Assembly (NCBI GenBank): GCA_963693365.1
Contig: CAVNZM010000004.1
Location: 1-64,000, forward strand
Length of the DNA: 64,000 nucleotides
Source of the DNA: Amoebidium appalachense
Taxonomy: Eukaryota > Ichthyosporea
Direction: 5' to 3'
Position numbers and translations under genes: made by a program. The notes below the pieces were generated by a model. The model saw only the letters and a list, made by a program, of their open reading frames with translations, did not search any database and was not told where the DNA came from. This document shows positions 38,634-64,000 of the stretch, piece by piece; position 1 is the first letter of the stretch; each line of letters starts with the position of its first letter.

Positions 38634-39999
38634 CCGCTAGATGTCATTGATGCGGGGTGTTGCGAATGTTGAAATGTGCGTATGTATGGAGGTGTGGGTA
38701 TTGCCAACGGGGTATCTTGCAAGCATGTAGTGGTGCATGTGGAATGCAGGGGCCTGTGTGATATTGAACCAATGTGTGCATTGCCTGGCAAGGCACGTGC
38801 ACGAATCCATGTGGGGTAGAGCCCCATAGTCTTGTTTCATGCGGCAGGGCTGTGGCCTTGCCGCCAGCTCTATGAGTAAAGTGATGAGTTTGCGCAGGCA
38901 AGTATGCTCACGCTGTGTCACACCACATGCACCTGGTTCTGAGCCGGCATCTCCTCGTTCTTTCTCTCTCTCCTTTTCACCCACCTGCTCTTCCCCCTCC
39001 CCCCCCCCCCCCCCCCCCCCCCTGCTCCCTCCATCTCCCTCTCTCGAGCTCTCGAGTATCGCTCTATAGCTCGAGCTCTCTCTCGAGCGCTAGCGCGCAC
39101 CGCTCGTTCTCATTCTCTGCCCGAGTCCCCTCACCCCCAAGTGGCACACGCGCACACACACACACTGACACACGCACAGACAAATGATGTAACTGGGGGG
39201 AGGAATTCGAAGGTCTGAAAGCATGAGGAAGAGAGAAAGAGAAACACCTGGTCGAATTGAAAACATGCATGGCAGCCGACATCATGATCATGTGGATATG
39301 TAGCCCTAGGCCGTGTGCATGCCATTGGATCTGCACATAGCCAACTGCAGCGCATGTGCATGCGCACCCAGAATCTGATACAAGCACTGTAGCATGTACA
39401 CTCAGACCAACTTCACTTGCACAGTACTAATTACGCCTGTATACACACACAACCATGTCAGAAAAACGCTTCACACTATACTATCTCTGGAGACGGCACT
39501 CCACTTATTAGCTAGAAGGGCGGCACCGTAAGCTAGCTATCCTCTATCTATCGTGTCACTAAACTAAGGCACATGGGGTTAGCACCCAGACTATTAATAA
39601 AGTCTTCACACTATTGAGTCGTCACTCAAACCCTTATTATCCCGCACTGTCTCGTGTCTGCAGCAATACACAAGTACGACAGCTAGTGACTGCAACCTAA
39701 CACTAACGTAGCTAAGGTGATCAAGCTTATCCATGGCCACAAAGGTGCTGAATGCTGCGTGTGTGTGTGACGGCACACACGCACTGACCATCACAAGTGT
39801 CGGGGGTGACCTACAAATGACGGCACACTCGTATTTAATGACTGTCGAGCCCAGAGCTACTGTCCAGAAAGTAGCTGCTTATATACGAAGGCAAGTACAC
39901 TTGTGCTCTCTTTTGTGGTCCTGGTGCTCTCGGGAACTTCACCAGAATCTAAACAGATCCAGCCCGGGATCTAGGTGGTGCGTAGCTAGCCAATCGGAG
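38634..39999. other. Intergenic region after ARGLU1
   Basis: Holds the ARGLU1 3' UTR, a poly-C tract at 38999-39022, and a cluster of CTCGAG palindromes (39043-39087). From about 39140 to 40000 it is unique sequence. An open frame at 39733-40000 runs into the retrotransposon remnant that follows but has no family signature of its own here. Confidence 0.45.
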
Positions 40000-41190
40000 C
40001 TAACAACGGTGCGAGCCCTAGTGGCCATAACCAACTACATTACTACATGGGCCAACCAGCTCCCCTCCCTCCGGATCATCACTGACCCCAGAATCACCAC
40101 CAAGGAGAGACGAAATCTGTCATTGGCCACCAATCGAATGCACTGCAACCCAGCCCAAAAGCACCACACGGCTCGCCGTTTCAAGGTGGCCATAGGCCTC
40201 TGCCATAGGCCTCCTACCAACCATGCACCGACTGCACCGGGACCACCCCAAGCAGTACCCGTCCTCGGCATGCCCCCGGTGCAAAGCAACGACCGAAACC
40301 CAACTCCACCTCTGGACGTGCCCCCGCAACGACCCTGTGACCCCCACACTGCAGACCCTAGTGGAGGACACCATTCACAAGACGGTGACTCAGTGCACCA
40401 ACCGACAGGGACGGTGACCCCTGGGCCATCACCCACCAGATCGTAGCCAACCTACCATATTGGCGGCACCTCACCAGCCCCACCGGCCTCCCAGCAGCAC
40501 CCCCCTCAACACAAGAATGGATCAGTAGAGGGCTACGCCCCAGGGGCATCATTCTAATCCCAGCCCTCGACAGGCACCCCCGAGTCCGAGACACCCTATT
40601 GGCTAATCCGATCCAGTAGTGTGTATCCGAATTTTTCTTTGAATATATCTGGAAACCTAGATGTAGGACACTACACCCAAACCCCACAACCAAACCCAAA
40701 CATAAAGCCCACAAAAACACACAAGCTGCCCGCAGTAAGCAGCCACGCACAACACCTAGAGCCAAAACCCTCCCCACACGGACCCTACCAGCCTGCCCCA
40801 ATTGCAGGTACACCCACCGCAAAACAGAATGCAACCCCCACCACACATACAGACACACGGTAGCCATCACCACCCTACACGACATGGGGAACCACATACA
40901 TCCCACCACACTCAACCCCACAGCACCACCACACCACGTTAGACCCCCGTCAGCAGACATGTGAAATTTCGGACACGCCTCCCCCCCCCCCCCCCCCCCC
41001 CCCCATAGTTAAACCACAACTAGCTAGAACCAAACCCCTCCGCATCTCTTGTAAATAGTATAGTCCGATCGTTCTGCCATGTCTGTCTGACGGGCTCAGT
41101 CTAGAACGTAGGTATATAGTTCCCATGGGGCTGGTACCCACCACTAGACGGCGGTACTGAATAAGACTTTAAATAAAAAGGTTCAAATCA
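40000..41190 (+). mobile_element. Decayed 3' end of a non-LTR retrotransposon
   Basis: Plus-strand frames encode the C-terminal tail of a LINE ORF2: TTKERRNLSLATNR, then FKVAIGL, then HRDHPKQYPSSACPRCK and ETQLHLWTCPRN, which together give the C-x2-C...H...C zinc knuckle typical after the reverse transcriptase. A near-perfect 13-bp tandem duplication (40189-40201 and 40202-40214, GCCATAGGCCTC) shifts the frame just before the knuckle. A second shift occurs near 40410 before LPYWRHLTSPTGLPAAPP. A further CPNC...TECNPHH stretch lies near 40795-40845. The element probably ends in the A-rich DNA near 41165-41195. It cannot encode a functional protein. Upstream reverse transcriptase sequence is missing (5' truncation, common for LINEs). 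Confidence 0.68.
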
Positions 41191-41236
41191 AAAATTTCAC
41201 CACCTGCCGGTTACGATACGTTCGTATAGCAGCTAG

Positions 41237-41269
<33 letters not shown>

Positions 41270-41511
41270 AACGGCCAGCCCGTTCCCCGGGCCTAGCCGT
41301 CCCCTAGCTTGGGGGTACCCCGTACAGTCGCGTCTGAATTCCAGCTTCCCATCCTTCAAGTGTTAGTCACCAGCGGCACATACTGTAATCATTCGGCCAC
41401 TCAAGAACGTATAGTAGAATCAGCACACAAACCGTACACACACACCACATATGTACACACATACACACACTGTGACACGCACACACAACGCGCGCACACA
41501 CACGCACACAC

Positions 41512-41559
<48 letters not shown>

Positions 41560-41565
41560 ACACAC

Positions 41566-41600
<35 letters not shown>

Positions 41601-41890
41601 CACACACACACACACACACACTCTCGTCACATGCACACACACACAAATACACACACACAAGCACACACACTCACACATGTGCACGTGCACGCGTGCGCGC
41701 CACACACACACACACAAACACCAAGCCAGTGCACACACACACACACGTGCACACACGCGCATACACACCAAACACCTGCACACACGCCACACACATTCCG
41801 ACACGTGCATGTGCATACGCACACACACAGAGACGCGTACACACCACATATGCACACGAACGCCCACACACCACACACACGCACACGCAC

Positions 41891-41955
<65 letters not shown>

Positions 41956-44266
41956 GTGGCACGGTTGTTTACACCCACAGATATTGTGCAGAACTTCGTG
42001 AATTCGAAACAAGCGCACGTGCACAACCGCGGGTATACGTACACGGTGCGCACCGCCACGGTTGTACGGTGCTGTTGCAGTTTCGTGCTCGCAAAAAATC
42101 GCGCATGGAAGAAGTTGGCCATGGGGTCGTTATAAGACAGGAGATCTTGAAATGTGGTGGGTGAAGACGTGATGGACGCTGGCAGAGAGGGCCGGGGGTT
42201 GGGGGTTGGGGATTGGGGGAAGGGGGGGGAGGGGGGGAGGGGAGGGAGGGAGGGGGGGAGGGGGGGGGGGGGGGGGGAGAATACACACGATAAGTGTGCA
42301 GGCGCGTGGGCTGAAGGAGGGGAAATAGTAGCAGAACCGTAACCAATACATACAGCAAGACATACAGCAGGGGGCAAGATGAAGAGGTGGGCTCGCGGGA
42401 GAACCCACTACCAGCACGTGCAGGTGCCCCGTCCCCCTCCACTCACCTCCCAGACAGGTAAGCGAGGGGTCTATGGGCGGGCGGGGAGAGGGAGAGGGGG
42501 GAGGGGGGGCGGAGCCTGAGGAGGGGGGGGAGGAGGGGGGGAGGAGGGAGGGGAGGGGAGATCTAGAGGGGAGTGACTACCAGCAACTGTTCTGTTGCAC
42601 CATGCGCTCTCAGCCTAGCGTATGACTGCAAATCATCTCAAAAATCCTCGAAGAGCCGCTAGTGACAAGTAGGGCGTGACCGTCGCGCATGCTCATGTTT
42701 TAACGCAGCCGCCTGCAGCTCGCAGCATTCAGGTACCAATAAACGTTTGAGTCAATGTCCATGAAGATAAAGCCAATGATCATTGTGAGGCCTACTGGTA
42801 AAGGAGCTCGTCAGCAGCAGAGAGGCATGGCGGCTGCAACTGCAAGCAAGGTCACTCAAGGAGGCCTCGGTTGGAAGTTAGGTCACAAGTTGCCGGAGCT
42901 GGTTGCCGGGGTGGCTGCCTGCATGGTGGCTGCAGCCCCCTGCCGGCTCCCGCGGAGTCCGGCCCGGGCATTCTCGCGCCAAAACAGACCTGTCGGCCAA
43001 TCACCGAAGAGCTAGGCTTTCTTATTTCTATGATGACATCATTTGTACTAGTGAATGAATACCATGTGTCAGCATACAGAGATTACGCTATAGGTACTAT
43101 CACGTATCGCGCGATACCCTGAAAATGATCCCCAAGAGGACTCAACAACCTGCAAGCGTGGGCGCCAGCCATCATGAACTCGAGCGCAAGGGCGGCTAAC
43201 GGCGGCACGGGCGTGCACGCGCTGGGCAGTGAACCTTTCAGTGAACCGTGTTTGCAGGGGTGAAGCGTGTGCCTGTAGGTCTGGAAGCCGAGGGCCTGCT
43301 AGTCCACAGCTGTAGATGGGAAGGAGTCAAAAAGAGGTGTCGGGGCTGAGGCTCACCGTGGCCCGGTGTGCCGAGCAGCAAACGGTATGTGGTCAAAGGC
43401 GAGAGGAAGGCCCTGTAGTGCTCCGTATGGATCAGCATGAAGACAAAAGCATTCTTACATGTGTTAGAAACAGTTTGTAGAGAACGGAGCCATTGTAAAG
43501 GCAGTGGCTGGTTATTCAGTGCCCTGCCCTGTGCCCTCTGTGGCAAACAAAGCAGTGGTGCAAGGTTCAGGATAGTAGACCTCTGACTCTACTGCCCTCA
43601 TGCATACGCCCTTAGTATCGCTTCTCCACCACTCCCACTGCGTTCGGCTTTGTTTCCTCCGCAGACCCTCAGAGTAAACCGGCTGGTGGTCATCCTAATG
43701 CTCGTGTTCCTCACTGTTTTTTTGGGTGCATCAGCCCCAAGCTGTTCCCCCCCCTCCCCCCCCCCCCCCCCCCTCCACCCTCCCTCTCTTCCCCCGTCCC
43801 CTCCCCGCCTCCCCCCTTCTCTCCTCCACCCTTTCCCCGCCTTTGAACCCCCCCCTCTCCCTCCCCCCCCCCCCCCCTCCCCCCCCCCTCTACCCTCCTC
43901 CACTCTTTCCCCGTTTTTGACCCCCCCTCCCCTCCCCCCCCCTCCCCCCCCCCCCCTTACCCTCGCCTGTAGTCTCCCTCATCCCTTGCTTACGGTGGTC
44001 TGGCAGGTAGCAAACGATGTACTGAAGTAATAAGCTGGGGCTATGGTGCACCAAGATAAGATGCTTCCATCTAGAGGCACACTAGCATACCCTGCATTAT
44101 GTCCTTGTGTGCGTCTTGCTGGCCCATAAAACCTGCAGGCCTCTTCCCCTTCGGGTGTGCCAAACTGCACCATATGTAACCACTTTTGTCCTGCCGCCTT
44201 GCTAGTGTTTGCCACTCAGTAAGCTGATCCGGCAATCTCACTGCCTCGAGCAGGGCTGCCACCACC
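41191..44266. other. Intergenic, repeat-rich region upstream of the methyltransferase gene
   Basis: Contains a poly-C tract at 41238-41267, a long CA-rich microsatellite (41435-41955), a G/A-rich minisatellite-like block (42190-42280 and 42470-42560) and a C-rich pyrimidine block (43740-43965). Bases 42600-43650 are unique sequence; an 86-codon frame at 42755-43015 has no family signature. The DNMT1-like gene promoter should be in 43970-44266; no element was assigned. Confidence 0.5.
41435..41955. repeat. CA-rich microsatellite, about 520 bp
   Basis: Mostly (CA)n with ACACGC, ACATGC and ACACTC variants; the last part (41900-41953) is nearly pure CA. All Thr/His or Cys/Val repeat frames through here are artefacts of the dinucleotide. 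Confidence 0.92.
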
Positions 44267-56811
<12,545 letters not shown>

Positions 56812-56871
56812 GTTTTTTTTTTCTTTTTTTTTTTTTTTTTTCGGGCTCCTCTGGGACACTCGGTATCAGCT

Positions 56872-56940
<69 letters not shown>

Positions 56941-59224
56941 TAGAATTTGTAATGATGTGTTTCTCAAGCCAATCAATACATCTAATAAACAGGTCATAGT
57001 TACGTGTGTTTAGTATAAAATCAAGGATGATGTAATTTTAAGGTAGGCTATCTTTCTGGGTGTCTGTTGTGAATGTGTCGTGTGTGTGTTGCGGTATTAT
57101 GTGGTCTATCAAACTACATTTGGCGATACGTGACCGTTGAAACTGGTTTGTGTGTGTGTTGTTTGCATGCAAACAATGCCACCTTATACATATTAGATCT
57201 CCACTGTATAGCACGTGTACAGTAAAAGCGTGGTAAATGATCAATAATACCATCAGCTAGAGAAAGACCAATTCTACAGGAAGGTAATATGTATTTAGGT
57301 GTTACACATTTGCGGGTGCCATATTGCCAATATGGTTGAGGCGGTCATTATATATAAAACGAGACATAAGGCTTAGTTTTTCAAGGTGTATGCTTTCATC
57401 GGGTCTAGTGTCGTGTGGTATCTTTTTACATTTGTATATTGTGTAATTATTTTGTGATTATGTACATGTCTAATAAGTAAATGGCAGTCCAAAGACACAC
57501 GCACACTTTTGCGGGTTTTATTTGTATTTGTGCCCGGGGAAGAAGGAGAGGGAGAGGGAAGAAAAGAGGGTTGAGGTGGGGAGGGAACAGGTCGGATAGA
57601 GAAGAGAGGGTGGGAGGGCAAATAATTCTTTAAGCGGCTTATGTGCTTATTGTATTTCAGCGCGAGGTGGGATACTCTAAAGAGCTATTGGGACCAGACC
57701 GTATATCGAGAGCGTTACAGGCCCAGGTTTTTGTTGTTAGATAAAAAGGAGGCAACTTCTACTTCAAGGAAATTTGCCAAGGGTTTAAGCGCTCTAGTTC
57801 TCTCTTTCTTGATCCAAGCGGCGAGAAGGGGTAAACCATATTCACATGCCGGGAAGACAAAAGTGCGAATAAATGTAAGTCTAATAGAAGGATGGAGGGG
57901 TGTGTCTTTAAAAATATTAGCCGAGAAGAAAGCTAACCGCTGATACGAGCCAGCTGTACCGTCTTTTCAACCATATGGGAAAACATAACACCAACAGAAT
58001 TAACCGGAACGCCAAGATATTTGTTTTCTGGAACTATAGGTACAGGTTTAGATGATAATGTAAATGTGTGTAAATTGTTTGCTATATCAGGTACAAGGAC
58101 ACCACATTTGTCTATGTTAAGGATCATAAGGTTTGCCTTGCACCACTCGACACTACATCGAACAATCTTTGCAGGCGTCTAGGGGTACGGGCAAGGAGGG
58201 ACAGATCATCAGCATAGAGAAGTGCAGGCGGAAAGTTATTAATAGGGTCATCATTTTCGGCATAAATCTAGCGGGAGTGGTGTTTGGTAACAAGAGAACA
58301 TCGGGATATTCCTTCCTACCACCACCAGCATAATCACCGAGATCTATTAAATCATCAACAATAAAGTTAGTGCATATATCTGGTACGAGATGTGAATCTG
58401 GTCTGGCCTGTGCAGATACTAATAGGCGCATATATATACGGTGTTTCGTTGCATAGCATACTCATACATCAACTCTACCCCAATGTGACTTGAGCTGGGA
58501 AAGACGGAGGCGAAAGGTAGGAGGAGGAGGAGGGAGCAGATCAAGGGAGATCTTAGGTAGGAAAAGGATAGGAGAGTGGTCAGATGACCTAGAGAGGTTA
58601 GGAGGGAGAGAGAGTTTTGACATGGTTGATGGCCAAAAGGCCACTCCCCAGTCGGTGTTGTGGGCATGGGATTTTTGAGGGAACCGCAAAGTGTGACTTT
58701 GGACATACCTTGCTAAAAGGGTAGCGCGCTCCGGGGGCTTATATTGGTACCCGACACTCACTTGCAGTGTGTCTGTATGGTGGAGTCGCGTGTTAAACTC
58801 ACCTAAAAATAACAGTGGATATTGGTAACTGTGATAACTCGTGGGTTATTTCGGTAACCGACATAGATGGTGGGTAATATACAAAAGTAAAAAGATTAGA
58901 AAGAAACTCTATAGAAACCGAGAATTCTTTTTGCTACCGGTTTGCACTTCACTCTCACGTGTGGCGCGGCAAGTACAATAATGCCTCGGTTTTTCGCGTG
59001 GATGTGTCGACCAATGTAGAGTTGAATTTGTGGTGGTTTTTGAACTGTGTTTCGCAAATCACTGTAAATGTGTGGTTGTTTGTCTGTTGTTGTATGTAGC
59101 TGATTTTATCGTCGAGTGTCCCGGGGGGTAGACCCTTTTGGGGGCCCAGTGTCCGAGCATTCCAGAAGAAGAAGGATAAATCAGGCATCGGTTTGGTCCG
59201 ACGCCTGGTGGGGTTGGTTCCCAC
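56812..59224 (-). mobile_element. Internally deleted APE-type LINE retrotransposon
   Basis: Minus strand. 59224-58955 encodes the start of an apurinic-type endonuclease (LSFFFWNARTLGPQ, then a catalytic-type ET in VICETQF). Around 58815-58775 is LLFLGEFNTRL, the GDFN box with Asp changed to Glu, and near 58580 is SDHSPILFLP, the SDH catalytic box. Near 58235-58195 is LLYADDLSLLA, the reverse transcriptase catalytic box, and 58127-57933 has LNIDKCGVLVPD and ENKYLGVPV from the following region. Only about 350 bp lie between SDH and YADD, far too little for the rest of the polymerase, so most of it is deleted; frames also change several times. The poly-T at 56812-56841 could be the element's poly-A tail, which sets the proposed end. 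Confidence 0.72.
56871..56936 (+). repeat. (GT)n microsatellite
   Basis: About 32 GT units just after the poly-T tract that may be the LINE tail; poly-A tails often seed such repeats. Confidence 0.9.
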
Positions 59225-59545
59225 TTGTCACTTACGGGGTCGTATGCACGACCTTCCGCCAGCGCGAACAGTACGCAGAAGAGCTCGATTTCCATCTCGC
59301 ATCGGCGTTTGCATGCGCTCGAGTAGTTTCTCACCAGACAACATCGGTTCCTTCGTGTCCGTGACTATCACGCTTGTAGCATCGGTTTCCAACTTTGCGA
59401 GGAATTGCTGATGCGTACACGACAGCGTGTGGCGCACGCATTCTTAGCAGACACTTTACGCTCTTTGTCATGTGTATATACAACCCCTAGTTGGCTACCA
59501 CGAAATCTGACTCACTGACCCGGACTCCTCCTCCTCCGTCTTCCT

Positions 59546-59577
<32 letters not shown>

Positions 59578-60513
59578 TTCTTCTTGCTGCAGGCTCCCGG
59601 ATATGCATACTTGGATACCCGTGCATTGGACTTGGGGGGGAGGGGAGGGAGGGGGGGCAGTATTGAACTTCACTCGCGTCGTGGATGCTCTGGTTGCAGC
59701 GTATTTGCAACATGCATGCAACCTATGTCAACCTTAACTATTACATCTTATGGGGATTTGGCCGGAGTGAGTGGCTAAAAAATGTTTATTTCCCCCTGAA
59801 ATCATTCTTGAAAAGCTTGCATGCTCGTCCAAATGGTCATGACGACCATGGGCTCATGAGCTCTGTCACTGAAGGGGACCATTCAGTGGACTGCGTGGTC
59901 GGAGTCACATAAAGCCTTGCCATCGGAGTCACATAAAGCCTTGCCATCTGGACGCAAGGCGGCTGGGCTCGGGCAAAAGTTGGCGTTTGTGCGTTTGGCA
60001 TCATATTAGGGCACTTGACCGTACACAAATGCACATGCTTCGTCTGCCAAATATAGAAAATGGCGCGCGTTGACTTCAACACATGATGACGCCATAGTTG
60101 TTATTTATAGCTCACTTGTTGATTGGTGGCTCAAGAAATGGAATGTGAGCAAACCAATCAGCTATCGACAGTCATTTTCAACCAATCGGATGATCACCTA
60201 AAATGCAGAAGCCAATCATAAGTGGAGGAATCTTTCATGGCGCCAGCAGCCTAGATCTGCCTATAGGGACCGTCACACTGTGTGTTGTGCTCTTGTGTTC
60301 CAGCACGTGTTATGTTCAGCGTGCATAGTGCGGTATTGCTCTCGTGTTTCATGATTATTCAGTAGCACAGCACGCTGGTAAGCACATCTAACCAAAATAA
60401 CGCGTAGGGTGTTTTGTTTGGCCTACGTGTTCCATGTTGCAATCCACCCACCCTCTAGAAACAGCCCGCACTTTGCACAAGGCAACCTTCGGTGCACTTG
60501 GTAAAACGCAATA
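59225..60513. other. Intergenic region upstream of the secreted-protein gene
   Basis: Up to about 59410 LINE-like sequence may continue. A (TTC)n block lies at 59546-59585. Bases 59920-59950 have a 22-bp direct repeat (GTCGGAGTCACATAAAGCCT then CATCGGAGTCACATAAAGCC). Several ATTGG/CCAAT motifs lie at 60120-60220, within 400 bp of the next start codon, and may be promoter elements. Confidence 0.45.
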
Positions 60514-63923
<3,410 letters not shown>

Positions 63924-64000
63924 GTGGGCACGCCACACACACACACACACACACACATGCTTATGCTCACCGCACGTGCATAGACACATGCTTATGCTCA

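Noticed and set aside
42755-43015. 86-codon plus-strand frame
   Set aside because: No recognisable domain; chance open frame in GC-rich DNA.

Overview
This window is nuclear DNA from an intron-rich eukaryote, probably a unicellular alga or another protist; I cannot name the lineage. The evidence is dense GT-AG spliceosomal introns (up to 23 in one gene), GC-rich exons set in CA/TG-rich non-coding DNA, long poly-G and poly-C tracts, and several kinds of eukaryotic transposable element. I saw no operons, tRNA, rRNA or CRISPR array. All exon models were built by hand from splice signals. Consecutive exons keep a compatible reading phase across every proposed intron.

Layout. 1-9639: the 5' part of a Ty1/copia retrotransposon on the minus strand. 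Its gag is split by a 7.7-kb DNA transposon (844-8545) that carries tandem repeats. 9640-16764: remains of a second, plus-strand DNA transposon whose multi-exon gene combines a DDE-type transposase, an OTU cysteine protease and a CXC cysteine cluster; the copia element cuts off its 5' end. 18128-28040: a 12-exon gene for a ~1,147-residue coiled-coil protein with a golgin/AKAP-like N-terminus and a C-terminal CAP-Gly domain. 29776-33254 (minus): a three-exon bromodomain protein gene, convergent with the previous gene. 35738-38633: an ARGLU1 orthologue. About 40000-41190: the decayed 3' end of a non-LTR retrotransposon. 44267-55044: a 24-exon DNMT1-type cytosine methyltransferase with CXXC, two BAH domains and a catalytic domain with altered motifs. 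About 56812-59224 (minus): a deleted APE-type LINE. 60514 to the right edge: the 5' part of a secreted protein gene.

The host genes mainly serve chromatin and RNA (DNMT1-like enzyme, bromodomain reader, ARGLU1) and the cytoskeleton or Golgi (CAP-Gly coiled coil), plus one secreted protein. They do not form a pathway, but a DNA methyltransferase beside many silenced or broken elements fits a methylated, transposon-rich genome. The most unusual items are the transposase-OTU-CXC gene, the DNMT1-like enzyme whose PCQ motif reads VCH, the CAP-Gly placement, and the precisely dated nesting of a DNA transposon in copia gag.
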